Positions 46,364-57,894 of a DNA stretch of 64,000 nt are shown one piece after another. How positions within the stretch are numbered: the stretch's first letter is position 1; each line of letters opens with the position of its first letter. Both the position numbers and the translations under genes were made by a program. This DNA comes from Dysidea avara. Lineage: Eukaryota; Porifera; Demospongiae; Dictyoceratida; Dysideidae. The notes under the pieces are model-generated. The model did no database searches. It saw only the letters and a list, made by a program, of their open reading frames with translations, and was not told the DNA's origin. The stretch spans positions 11,952,694 through 12,016,693 of the forward strand of contig NC_089285.1 of NCBI RefSeq assembly GCF_963678975.1, given 5' to 3'.

Positions 46364-46735
46364 AAGTCTCGCGTGGCCAGACCACTATTTCAGCACAGGA
46401 GCTTATCAATTAGAGATTATATAATCGTCCTCGCAGAAAATGGTCTGATCCAGTTTGTATAGGCAAGTCGTTCACAGAATCAACAACGTGGTGTTGGGTG
46501 TTTATTGGGGCCACGTCATCCCAATGGTCACTACATCATTGGCCTACCCGTTTGTATGCCATATATGGATAATTGTGAATGTCAGATGACGTACAGTACC
46601 TATGATCAGCACTCCAAGTGTTGACAAAGGTGCTGAGGCCGACTTACCTATACGAACTGGACCAGACTTTTCTGCGCGGGCACTTATAATCTATAAGCCC
46701 CTGCACTGAAATAGCAGTCTGGCTACACGAGACTA
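46364..46735. mobile_element. 372-bp foldback MITE, sister of 42712-42825
   Basis: Ends AAGTCTCGCGTGGCCAGACC and complement of TAGTCTCGTGTAGCCAGAC, with duplication TTACCCACT at 46355-46363 and 46736-46744 (9 bp). Inside the outer arms a second inverted pair (CGCAGAAAATGGTCTGATCC ... GGACCAGACTTTTCTGCG) is present, which the short sister lacks. Confidence 0.85.
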
Positions 46736-46744
46736 TTACCCACT

Positions 46745-47742
46745 ATTGCTCTGCGATATATTGGTAATACCGTTAGTGTGATAAGGTATCATAACCAATG
46801 ATCATACCGTGACAGCATTTTGATACATGATCAATTAAAATACTGTTATATTTATGAATACCTTTTTAGGATTGCTTTTAACCCAGCATGTGGTGTTTAG
46901 TTATCCAATTTGTTCATGTTTTAGCAGACACGCCTTAAACAAAAACTTGACATTTTCACATTACAACATAATTATGCTAACTTGTACTGAACCTTTATTT
47001 TTTGGGGGGGGGGGGGTTTGGGATGATACTGCGTGTTATTAGGCCCAAGAAATTATGCAATATTAACAATATAAAGCTTACTATATACCGATACACTGTG
47101 ATACTTTCCTGAAATTAATACCGTGTATTCAACTTTCAATACTGCTGAGCTCTAAGTATATGTTAAATCATAGCCACGGGTGATATTGAAAAATAAAGTA
47201 CGAGGCACGCGGCCTAGAACTTTATTTTTTCATATAGCCCAAGCAAGGCTATGCTTTAAATGATTTATGGAACTTTCTACTCGTGTAGCTTCACCAAAAC
47301 TAGAACTCGTAATTAACATGCATTGCACGAACTATTAGCAGCCTGAACACACACAAACCAGTTTAACAAAGTATCTCACGCGTAGTTCACCATAGTTTGG
47401 CATGGTAGACGTTCATTGCGTCTTTTGGCAGGTTTTGCTCACAACCCACAATCAATTCTATTGTGAGTCACATGGTGTGAAGTATTTCTGTGATATGTCC
47501 GTGACTTCTCCGTTCACATTAACAAGCATAACAGCAATGTTACCTTCTCCCACCCATCATCAAAGCATTTAGGTATGTCTATAAAAGCAATCCAGTGGTA
47601 GAAATCGTATTGGCTGGGGTGATTGATCACTCAACGCGGCGAGGCTATCAGCCTTCACCGACTTGGGTGATTAATCATACTGGCTCGAGCCCCGTAGGCT
47701 ATTAGCCTACACTAAGGCATGCGGGCAACTGTGCTTTATTGC
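46745..47742. other. Non-coding stretch
   Basis: No gene recognised. A G-run at 47005-47016 (GGGGGGGGGGGG) and GAGCCCCGTAGGCTATTAGC-type GC-rich repeats near 47640-47720 are probably remnants of small elements. Confidence 0.35.
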
Positions 47743-47807
47743 CCACAAAGAGTACTTTATTGAATGAATAAAGCATTATTTGCGGTGTAATAAAGTACTC
47801 TTTGTGG
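47743..47807. repeat. Hairpin with perfect 19-bp arms
   Basis: CCACAAAGAGTACTTTATT and its exact complement surround a 27-bp loop that itself contains AATAAAGCATTATT. Confidence 0.8.
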
Positions 47808-48414
47808 TCGATGAAGCTGTTGGAGTGTACTTTAAGAAATTTAAAGTGCAATTTTCCCTTTGACCTCGCCCACGCAAAGTTCTATAATGTACACATATAT
47901 GACATATATACACAACAACACATACCTGAGCATTGGATCGGTGTGGCCTGGAGTGGTGTGGCTGTACCGTCTAAAACATAAAGATAACATACTGTCAATT
48001 TACCACAAAGGTCATTGTACAGTATGTTTTGAAATTCATAACCCAACTCCTTTTGTAACATTATTCACACCTTAAAACTATTAGTTTACCACAACTCCGA
48101 TAATTATCAGTGAATAGCACCAGCCACCAACTCAATTATTGTTATAGAGACTGTGCCCTGAGTAGCCACAGTGTCTCCTTTCTCACTAAAGAACTTATAT
48201 GTTACTTTTTCTAGTACACTTCAAACTTTTGTGTGATTTGTGTGTATAGTTTGCCAATGCTTATACCGCAAATGATGTTACAGGTATGCACCATTGACAA
48301 GGACAGTGTTGAATTGTTGTTAAAGGTGAGAAATGATTATAACAGAATTGTATTAATGCTAGGTAGTTCATAAACTAAACAAGGGAGTGACACATAGACA
48401 CTCACTGTAAGTAT
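47808..48414. other. Non-coding stretch
   Basis: No gene seen. Confidence 0.3.
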
Positions 48415-48744
48415 ATCTAATCCAAAACAGCCAAGCTGTAAAAAAAAGTGTGCGGCCCTCAGAAAGGCTATGGTGAAAAAAGATGTGAAATCCAAGGTGA
48501 CGGCCAAGAAATGGCTGTGATGGTAGGTTAATGGTAAAAATTTTAATAACAACAATTCAGGTGAATTTGGTGCCGCTTGGTCTTGGCACAAAAATTCACC
48601 TGAATTGTCGTTATTAAAATTTTTACCATTAACCTACCATCACAGCCATTTCTTGGCCGCCACCTTGGATTTCACATCTTTTTTCACCATAGCCTTTCTG
48701 AGGGCCGCACACTTTTTTTACAGCTTGGCTGTTTTGGATTAGAT
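48415..48744. mobile_element. 330-bp foldback element with ~155-bp arms
   Basis: Left arm ATCTAATCCAAAACAGCC ... CAATTCAGGTGAATTT and right arm its near-perfect complement, with a loop of about 18 bp (48570-48587). Only a few mismatches are visible over the arms, so it is recent. No flanking duplication was certain. Confidence 0.9.
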
Positions 48745-48911
48745 TTCATTTCTTTTTGTATTTGTATACCCCAAAGCCGGCCTATGGCCAGCTTTGGGAC
48801 TTTTTTAACCTATGTTTTTTTCTTTACTACAGGAAGAAGAAAAGATGAAGTAGATGTACTTTAAATATTTTATCAGTAAATGTACAAATTATATATACTG
48901 TATAATACATA

Positions 48912-49150
48912 TGTGACCGGATTTGCGAAAAGGGGTCTTCCACACACATCCAATTTGCCAATTTTGACAATTGTTAACTTCAGATTGGAAAGAGCTATTG
49001 CCTTGATATTTGGGCAGTGGTGAGCACCACTGTAGCTGAATACATGGTGAAATTTTCAGGTTAATATGTTACTTGAACACTGAGTTATGGTCTCCAACGT
49101 TTACGGAATTGGATGTGTGTGGAAGATCCCTTTTCGCAAATCCGGTCACA
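48912..49150. mobile_element. TGTGACC-type MITE, 239 bp
   Basis: Arms of about 44 bp start TGTGACCGGATTTGCGAAAA, with one mismatch between them. TA flanks both ends (48910-48911, 49151-49152). Same terminus type as 38687-39306, with a different interior. Confidence 0.9.
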
Positions 49151-49164
49151 TATATTGATTACAG

Positions 49165-52100
49165 AAATCTCCATGGTGGTTTCTTTGTAACTGAACACTC
49201 TACAAGGTGACTTCTTCTAATTGCTCTCTCTACAGGGTGATTTGTTTGTAGCTGAACTATCTACATGGTGGTTTCTTTGTAGCTGAACTCTCTACAAGAT
49301 AATTTCTTCTAGCTGATCTTTCTACAGGGAGATTTGTTTGTAGCTGAACTATCTACAAGGTTACTTCTTATAGCTGATCTCTCTACAGGGTGATTTGTTC
49401 GTAGTTGAATTCTGTACAGGTGATTTGTTTGCAGCTGAGCTCTTTACAAAATGGTTTCTTTGTAGCTGAACTTTCTCCAAGGTAACTTCTTCTAACTGAT
49501 CTTTCTACAGGGTGATTTGTTTGTAGCTGAACTATCTACAAGGTAATTTCTTCTAGCTGATATCTCTACAGGGTGATTTGTTTGTAGGTGAATTCTGTAC
49601 AAGTGATTTGTTTGCAACTGAGCTCTTTACAGAATGGTTTCTTTGTAGCTGAACTCTCTACAGGGTGATTTGTTTGTAGCTGAAATCCCTACAAGGTAAC
49701 TTCTTCTAGCTGATCTCTCTACAGGGTGATTTGTTTGTAGCTGAACTCTCTACAGGTGATTTGTTTGTAGCTGAACTCTCTACAAGGCGATACTTCTAGG
49801 TGATCTCTCTACAGGATTCCTTGTTTCTAACTGAACTCTCAACAGGGTGATCTGTTCATAGCTGAACTTTCTACTGGGTGATTTGTTTGCAGCTGAACTC
49901 TCTAAATGGTGGTTTTTTTGTAGCTGAACTCTCTACAATGTGACTTCTTCTAGCTGAACTCTCTACAAGGTGACTTGTTTCTAGCTGATCTCTCTACAGG
50001 GTGACTTGTTTCTAGCTGAACTCTCTACAGGTGATTTGTTTGTAGCTGAACTCTCTACATGGTGGTTTCGTTGTAGCTGAACTCTCTACAAGGTAACTTC
50101 TTCTAGCTGATCTTTTTACACTGCATATTTGTTTGTAGCTGAGTTCTCTACAGGGTGATTTGTTTGCAGCTGAACTCTCTACATGGGAGTTTCATTGTAG
50201 CTGAACTCTCTACAATGTGACTTCTTCTAGCTGAACTCTCTACAGGGTGACTTGTTTCTAGCTGAACTCTCTACAGGTGATTTGTTTGCAGCTGAACTCT
50301 CTACATGGTGGTTTCTTTGTAGCTGAACTCTCTACAAGGTAACTTCTAGCCGATCTTTCTACAAGGTGATTGAGTTTTTTGCAGCTGAACTCTTTGCATG
50401 GTGGTTGCTTTGTAGCTGAACTCTCTAAAAGGTGACTTCTTCTAGCTGAACTCTCTACAGGATGATTTGTTTGCAGCTGAACTCTCTACGTGGTAGTTTC
50501 TTTGTAGCTGAACTCTCTACAATGTGACTTCTTCTAGCTGAACTCTCTGCAGGGTGACTTGTTTTTAGCTGATCTCTCTACAGGGTGACTTGTTTCTAGC
50601 TGAACTCTCTACAGGTGATTTGTTTGCAGCTGAACTCTCTACATGGTGGTTTCTTTGTAGTTGAACTCTCTACAAGGCAACTTCTTCTAGCTGATCTTTC
50701 TACAGGGTGATTTATTTGCAGCTTAACTCTCTACAAGGTGACTTCTTCTAGCTGAACTCTCTACAGAGTGATTTATTTTTTTTGCAGCTGAACTCTCTAC
50801 ATGGTGGTTTCTTTGTAACTTAACTCTCTACAGGGTGATTTGTTTGTAGCTGAACTCTCTACAGGGTGATCTGTTCATAGCTGAACTCCCTATAAGGTAA
50901 CTTCTTCTAGCTAATCTTTCTACAGGGCGATTTGTTTGTAGCTGAGTTCTCTACAGGGTGATTTGTTTGCAGCTGAACTCTACATGGTTGTTTCTTTGTA
51001 GTTCTACAATGTGACTTCTTCTAGCTGAACTCTCTACAAGGTGACTTGTTTCTAGCTGATCTCTCTACAGGGTGACTTGTTTCTAGCTGAACTCTCTACA
51101 GGTGATTTGTTTGCAGCTGAACTCTCTACATGGTTTATTTCTTTGTAACTGAACTCCCTGCAAGGTGACTTCTTCTAGCTGATCTCTCTACAGGGAGATT
51201 TGTTTGTAGCTTAACTCTCTACAGGTGATTTGTTTGCAGCTGAACTGTCTACATGATGGTTTCTTTGTAGCTGAACTCTCTACAAGGTAATTTCTTCTAG
51301 CTGATCTCTCTACAGGCCGATTTGTTTGTAGCTGAACTCTCTACATGATGGTTTCTTTGTAGCTGAACTCTCTACAAGGTGATTTCTTCTATAGCTGATC
51401 TTTCTACAGGGTGATTTGTTTGTAGTTGAACTCTCTACATGATAGATTCTTTGTAGCTGAACTCTCTACAAGGTGATTTCTTCTATAGCTGATCTTTCTA
51501 TAGGGTGATTTGTTTGTACCTGAACTATCTACATGATGGTTTCTTTGTAGCTGAACTCTCTACAAGGTAGCTTCTTCTAGCTGATCTCTCTACAGGACAA
51601 TTTGTTTGTACCTGAACTCTCACATGATTGTTTCTTTGAAGCTGAACTCTCTACAAGGTGATTTCTTCTAGCTGATCTTTCTACAGGGTGATTTGTTTGT
51701 AGCAGAAATCTCTACAAGGAAACTTCTTCTAGCTGATTCTCTACAGGGAGATTTGTTTGTAGCTGAACTCTCTATACATGATTTGTTTGTGGCTGAATTC
51801 TCTACATGATGGTTTCTTTGTAGCTGAACTCTCTACAAGGTAACTTCTTCTAGCTGATCTCTTTACAGGGTGAATTGTTTGTAGCTGAACGATCTACAAG
51901 GTAACTTCTTACTTATCTCTCTACAGGGTGATTTGTTTGTAGCTGAACTTTCTACAAGGAAACCTCTTTTAACTGAACTCTGTACAGGGTGAATTGTTTG
52001 TAGCTGAACTATCTACAAGGTAACTTCTTCTAGCTGATCTCTCTACAGGGTGATTTGTTTGTAGCTGAATTCTGTATAGGTGATTTGTTTGCAGCTGAGC

Positions 52101-52395
52101 TCTTCACAGAATGGTTTCTTTGTAGCTGAACTCTCTACAAGGTAACTTCTTCTAGCTGATGTATCTACAGGGTCACTAGTTTGTAGCTGAATTCTCTACA
52201 TGGTGGTTTCTTTGTAACTGAACTATCTACAAGGTGACATCTTCTAGCTGATCTTTCAACAGGGTGATTTGTTTGTAACTGAACTCTCTACAAGAAAACT
52301 TCTTCTAACTGATGTCTGAACAGGGTGAATTGTTTGTAGCTGATCTCTATACAGGTTACTTATTTCTAACTGATCTCTTGAATTCTGTTCAGGGT
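49165..52395 (+). repeat. Minisatellite array, 31-bp unit, about 100 copies
   Basis: About 3.2 kb is built almost only from a 31-bp unit near TAGCTGAACTCTCTACAGGG + TGATTTGTTTG. Variants alternate: units ending TTGTTTGTAGCTGAACT and units ending CTTCTTCTAGCTGATCT often pair as 62-bp dimers, and ATGGTGGTTTCTTTG units appear every few copies. No unit encodes a lasting reading frame, so it is non-coding. The array starts right beside the MITE at 48912-49150 and ends at the block CTGCTCTATTAGAGTATC (about 52400). Unit variants seem locally homogenised, as expected from unequal exchange. Confidence 0.9.
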
Positions 52396-53245
52396 GACTG
52401 CTCTATTAGGATGACTGCTCTATTAGAGTATCTCGATCTCGCACTTGCTACACCAAGTTGGATTTCGTGTTATAACTCCGTGGCTTTAAGTCTGATTCTT
52501 CTACACCATTGAAGAGCCTTTCTAAGATGATAACTCCATCTGTACAGCGATTTTCAAAGCATTACCCCAAGTGGTTTATCTGGTAGGCGTGGCAAGCATA
52601 ATAATAATAATAATAAAATATAAAAAAATAGCTAATCTCGATTGCGTAATTGTTACACACTGTTGATTTTTTCGCTGTATCTTCCTGGTTTTAGCTCGAT
52701 TTCTTTCAAACCACAAAAGGTTTGAGGTTCAATAGTTAACCTATTCACCCACCGATTTTCAGCTTCTTCCCATACGCGGTTTACCCTGTAGGCGTGACAA
52801 CATATTGGTGTTATTTTTCGTGCATAATCGCTCATAACTCTTTGCCTGTTTATGGTATTCCAACCAAAGTTGGTACCGAGATGCGCCTTTATACCCCCCT
52901 TCTGTGTGCCAAATTTCAAGGCAATCGGATAAAACGTTCACGTTTTATAGCAGTTTTTGTAAGTGTGCGAAAAGAGGAAGAAAATAAGAAAAAAAAAAAA
53001 CGAAGAAACTAAGCCAATTTTTGAAGTCGCATATCTCAGGAATGCCTGAAGCGATTTCGCTCAAATTTGGAAAGTGGAGTACTGAAGTTGGAGGGAATGT
53101 ACACAGCAAAATTTGTCTTGTTTCATCAAGGCAGCACAGAGCTACGGAGGTGCGAAAATTGCGTTTTCTTTCTTCCTGTCAATATACTCACGGGGTTGCG
53201 CGCCGGTTTCTTGGGCCGCACGACACACTACCGTGTGTCTTGATA
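52396..53245. repeat. Repeat-type sequence downstream of the minisatellite
   Basis: Two direct pieces of TGACTGCTCTATTAG start the block. An ATAATAATAATAATAAAA run lies at 52596. The block near 52880-53080 (CCAAATTTCAAGGCAATCGG, TCTCAGGAATGCCTGAAGCG) looks like an interspersed repeat rather than a gene. It ends with a 7-bp-stem hairpin GACACAC-TACC-GTGTGTC at 53222-53239. The array plus this tail could be one element, perhaps Helitron-like (inference). Confidence 0.45.
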
Positions 53246-53279
53246 TGTGGCTGCAGTCAAAGGTAAAGGCCACCCAATA

Positions 53280-53550
53280 GACGATATGCACACTTTATTA
53301 CTCGAACAAAAAAATGATCAATTAAGCGTAGACGGCGCAAAACTCGACGGTGACTTAAAAGCGGAAGTCCCATACAAAGGTATGGGAAGAAAATGCAGCT
53401 CGAGCAATAACTCGCCACTCGAGCTAAGGACAGGCCATCTCGCTTGCCATACACTTCTTTTGCACACCGCTTTTAAGTTACTGTCGGATTTTGTGCCATC
53501 TACACTTAATTGATCATTTTTTGTTCAAGTAATAAAGTGTGCATATCGTC
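53280..53550. mobile_element. MITE with ~85-bp arms, 271 bp
   Basis: Arms start GACGATATGCACACTTTATT and continue through TGATCAATTAAG to the CTTAAAAGCGG region, about 85% matched. The interior has CCATACAAAGGTATGG, itself palindromic. The flanking duplication is not clear. Confidence 0.8.
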
Positions 53551-55022
53551 AATTCACGGGAAGTCAACAGTCAAGGGCGTATTATTCCAATCCATGATAG
53601 AAAACTACTAAACAGTCATCACTACGTCACCGGTCAAATATTGCATGAATCTATTAGTGATGTATCAAAGCGTAATTTTGGTGATTAATTTTTATTTTGG
53701 TCTCATATCTACAGGTGTACCTATAATGTGTACCTGTGTGTCACTCGCTTGCATAATGATGTAGTATTGACTATATCATAATGAGGACTCACTCATACAC
53801 ACAGTACATAACGTGAGGCTTAATATGAAGCTAAAGTTTTATCCCTTGTATATTTTTCGCTATACGGTATACTGTATTTAGTTAAACCTTAGCCTCATAA
53901 AAAAATTTAGTGAATGACCACGAAAGCTCCAATTTTGACCATCCAACATTTCAAAAACACCTTATGTAGCTAAAGTCTTTTAGCAGGTTGCAGGACCAGG
54001 TGTCCTACAGACATGCAGCACTTGTGCTGTAAAGCATTAATCAATAAATATAAGAAACCAAATAATTTGCCCGTGTAAAGCAAGTTTTTACCAAATCAAT
54101 TATTCAACCATCCAAGAGCTACTGAGGTAGGCATCACTCAAGAGCCACCCATGCCTCAACTACCACAGTATGTAACAAACTACTGTATCTGATTTTCACT
54201 TAGGCTCCTAGGCTATGTATAAACACATCTAACATGCTCTGCCTTCTGTGTAAAACCTCCAGTACCTAACTAATACAGTATATATTAACAACAACATCTA
54301 CATGTGGTATCCACAAAACTCACCTTGAAACTGGGCCTCACATTTAGACAGTGGTACCATATGAACTACTATAGCTAATCACTATCCCAGTGGGTGTAGA
54401 TAAACTGTCTATCTAGTATTACCTTTTAGGCTGTTTTATAACTGACCCCAGGCGCCTAAGAAGCTTGGCACTCTCAGTACTGTATTCATACACAGGCATT
54501 TCAAGCTAAAGTATTATCCAATGAGCTACAAGTTAACACCAAGCATTTTTTAATCTGTTTTCGTCTTGAGGACAAATGAACAAACTTTTATGTGCACAAA
54601 CTTTGTCTGGAAATGCCTTTGCCAAATTTATAATGTATTATGTAGAATAACCAACATAATGTTACACACATCTTCTAGCACCATTTACCTGTGCAAATCA
54701 TCTCAATTGAGAGGCTCAATTACACAGTGTGAGATTTTTATGTATAGACCACAGTGTGAGATTATTATAGACCAAAATGTGCAAATGTCAATAACTGTAC
54801 TATGAGAAATATGTCCTGGGTTGTACTTGTTGAAGGTGTTTATAACATTCTGAGGCTTCCTGTAAATTGCTAACAATATTCATTTAGACATTGGTCTAAT
54901 ACATAAACACACCCTGAACAGGTGTTATTGGTGTCTCTGTGTTCTCAGCACAGAACACCATCAGTGACACAGTTGCTGCAAAGCTGTGGTGGTATCCTCC
55001 AGTGGCAGATCTAAAGACATGT
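53551..55022. other. Non-coding stretch
   Basis: No gene recognised in about 1.5 kb. AT-rich, with a short repeated phrase CAGTGTGAGAT(T) at about 54725-54765. Confidence 0.35.
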
Positions 55023-55224
55023 TTAACCCTTAAACGCGCACGCGAATTTACGAAATATTGCACTGAAATCGCAAGGGCCATTTAAGTGGCCCTCCATATT
55101 TGGCACAGAGGTGTGCGCACTAGGATTACGTGATCGTGAAACGGTTTAGTGCAACGGAAAGCCACGTTTCTGGGCTTTAATTCGAGCTCAAGAACTTTGT
55201 GCTGTGATTAAAGATAAGCGAGAT

Positions 55225-56344
55225 ATGGATGAAAATACTGTTGTTGATCAACTTTTCTATAGCGACACCGACGATGACTGGAACAACTCGGACGAAGAGG
55301 ACTCTTTTGTCCATGGAGAAGACTCTTTTGTCCTTGATAGGCTTACCAGGGAAGAAGACGGTAAAATGGCGGACAGATGAATCGGTCCTATCACTTCGCC
55401 TGCCATTATAGATGATTATGGCGATGTGGAAGAAAATGATCATGAAGAATAGTTCAGCAACGACGAAGAAGATATCGAGGAAGAAACAAACGATGATTAT
55501 GAAGATATAATGCTTTTCACATGTTTTATAACTTGAGTCCTGCTCTTCTAATAGCTGATGTAAGATATTGTGAAGGTCATGATGAGTCAAGCCATCCTGG
55601 ACCATCTGGGCTACATAGTAGAGTGAGTGACAGTGGGATGAGTAGCCTGGAAACTGAATACCCCTGTAATGGTTCTCCTGTGGCCTACCATGGCTCTCCT
55701 GTTAGTTCTTCTCCACATGCCCCATTTTCACCTAGTGATAGAGGCAGGGACTACTCACCATCTCCATCTGATCCTTTGTCTGGCAGAAATAGAGGGAGGG
55801 GTAGAGGTAGAGGAAGGGGTGGGGGAACTGTGTCTCCAATGGATCTTGTGCCTAGTCGAGGTAGGAGGAAAGGTACTGGTAGAGGTACCGGTAGGGGTAG
55901 GGATTTGGCTATCGAAAATGCTTATACTCTAGAGTGCTGTTTCACACCTGTGAATGATCGTAGGACCATCAAAAGCTTTAGGGAGCAACTGGCTACTAAA
56001 CTTTTTTATGTCGACATAGCTCACGCCAGCATGGAGGACGTCAATCACAGGCTCTTCCTCCTCAATCACCTGCGAGGCTTGAGGAACACCATTTCATAGA
56101 GAACCTTGGGACTGACGGTGACTGTGCAGTGTTTTCTGACCGGAAGACACATAGAAAACGTACTAAGTATGGCTGCGTAAATTGTGGAATGCTTCATCTG
56201 TGCCTTGAAAATTGTTTTAAGATATACCACACCAAGGAAAACTATAAAGAAATAAGGGGTGTATGCTATTTACTGTGTCTTAGACTTTTTACAGGTTCAG
56301 CCGATGTATATAGTTTAGATGTGTTGACAGTATTATCTGTTTAG
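55225..56344 (+). pseudogene. piggyBac transposase remnant: acidic N-terminus fused to C-terminal zinc region
   Basis: Starts at ATG 55225 (MDENTVVDQLFYSDTDDDWN), the usual acidic N-terminus, which stops at about 55378. The frame at 55521-56099 continues with a serine/proline- and RG-rich linker (NRGRGRGRGRGGG). It then jumps to the family's C-terminal helix region (ENAYTLECC ... IKSFREQLATKL), where about 300 residues containing the DDD catalytic core are absent. After a further frame change the C-terminal cysteine-rich domain reads HFIENLGTDGDC, YGCVNCGMLHLC, NCFKIYHTKENY (to about 56260), a PHD/RING-like zinc domain known from piggyBac. Several frame breaks, so not functional. Confidence 0.85.
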
Positions 56345-56689
56345 TTATGTACAGAGCTGTTTGTAATTCAGGTTTTTCCACGATTGTGGTTTTTTCTCTG
56401 AAATCACTTGGATCGGTGGTTTCTAACTGAGGCAAACCCTTTACTGAGTAAAGATCCCAGCACTTTAGTGTATATATTTCATGTACATTTTATGTTTGAA
56501 AAGTTTTTCAAATTCTAATGCTAACAATACTTTATGTTTGATGAACAGTGCATGATAAAATAGATTGCTGTTGGTATTTGATTGACCAGTCACCAGAATA
56601 CGTCTTGGCAGCACGTTGAAATGCCACAGTGATTGTGTTGGAGTTCTTTGTTACATGCCTACAGGGTAAAAATAATTATGAGAATATGA

Positions 56690-57335
56690 CAATTTTTTTC
56701 AATTCACAACTACCTGAGAGTTGTAGCTATGTCAATGGAATTTCACCACCTTGTATCAAGGGTACCACCCTTTCTAAACACCAAGTGTTGAGGCGAATGG
56801 ACAGAGGAGCTGCCTACCATGATGATTATTTCCAAATGATGCGCATATTGCTGTGGATAAATGGAGAAGTATTATTGATAAAAACATAATAATAATATTG
56901 GATAAACCCCAGGTTATACACCGTCTGTGTACCAAGTTACAAGCTGATACATCAAGGATTTTCACAGATACAGTCGTGTAAAGACGTGCGGTTACTTCGC
57001 ACAATTGTGTGAAATACCACAAGTTTTTTCTAAAATTCATAAATACCTGAGAGTTGCTGCTATGTCAATGGAATTTCACCACCTTGTATCAAGGGTACAA
57101 CTCTTTCTCGACACCAAGTATTGAGGCGAATCGCCAACGGAGCCACCTACCATGACGGTTATTTCCAAGTTATGTGCATATTACTTCGGATAAATAGAGA
57201 AGCATTAATGATAAACAATTGATAGTCACGATGGGTAAACCCCAGGGTATCCACCATCTGTGTACCAAGTTTCAAGTTAATACGTCGAGGATTTTCAGAG
57301 ATTCAGCCTTGTAAAGACGCGCGATTATTTTCGTG
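56690..57335 (+). repeat. Tandem duplication of about 325 bp inside the piggyBac element
   Basis: Copies at about 56690-57000 and 57020-57335 share CCTGAGAGTTG, CAATGGAATTTCACCACCTT and GTGTACCAAGTT at about 80% identity. They lie just inside the right end, where piggyBac internal binding repeats are expected (inference). Confidence 0.75.
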
Positions 57336-57413
57336 AAAGTAAGCATAAACTTTCGTGCGTTTTCGGTGTAATAAATAATAGGGCCATTATAATGGCCTTT
57401 GCGCGTTTAAGGG

Positions 57414-57880
57414 TTAATATGGTACCGTATACCTGGAAATTTCCGCAGCATGTATATTTCACAGTCCCTAGTACAACACTGGCACAGTAGACTGCAAAGG
57501 AAAAGTATTAACAAGTACAAAACAGATTGTTCCTTTGAAAACCGGCAGTACACAATCCCAGGTATGTAGTATATTATATCTATGACCATAACCTAAGGAC
57601 CTACATACAGCAGTTATACCCCCCTTATACAAGTAATTACACCATTCCTCATCATATTTAATAATAATAGTGACCTACACTGATAGCCTAAGATACATTA
57701 AATGTCATCTGACTTTATTAAGTGTACAGTAACTCCATGCACCCAAAAAGTGTGTATGGTCAATTCATTAAGTCCAATGATTAGACAATCAGATGCTACC
57801 CTAGCCAAGGAAGCCTAAGACTTTATCTGGCCCCATAAAAACAGTCCACGTACAATTGCAAGTGCGAAGTACCTGAATAC
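57414..57880. other. Non-coding stretch
   Basis: No gene or clear repeat seen. Confidence 0.3.
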
Positions 57881-57894
57881 ATAGATAATGACTA

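Larger units (their letters stand above)
55027..57413 (+). mobile_element. piggyBac transposon with internal deletion, 2,387 bp
   Basis: Termini CCCTTAAACGCGC (left) and GCGCGTTTAAGGG (right) lie inside TTAA duplications (55023-55026, 57414-57417), the hallmark of piggyBac. Each end also has a subterminal palindrome (GGGCCATTTAAGTGGCCC on the left, GGCCATTATAATGGCC on the right). The transposase gene keeps only its acidic start and its C-terminal end. The catalytic core is missing, so the element is non-autonomous. The region 56690-57335 is an internal tandem duplication. Confidence 0.92.

Noticed and set aside
49165-52395. Possible CRISPR array or repeat protein gene
   Set aside because: Units of 31 bp are contiguous with no unique spacers, drift in sequence, and no reading frame persists, so it is a minisatellite.
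53222-53239. Helitron 3' end
   Set aside because: The hairpin is followed by TTGATATG, not the usual CTRR signal, and no TC 5' end could be tied to it. Kept only as a hypothesis for the array plus tail.
55177-55605. 142-residue minus-strand frame with hydrophobic segments
   Set aside because: It lies antisense to the acidic piggyBac N-terminus; GAA/GAT-rich acidic coding sequence yields apparent hydrophobic frames on the other strand.
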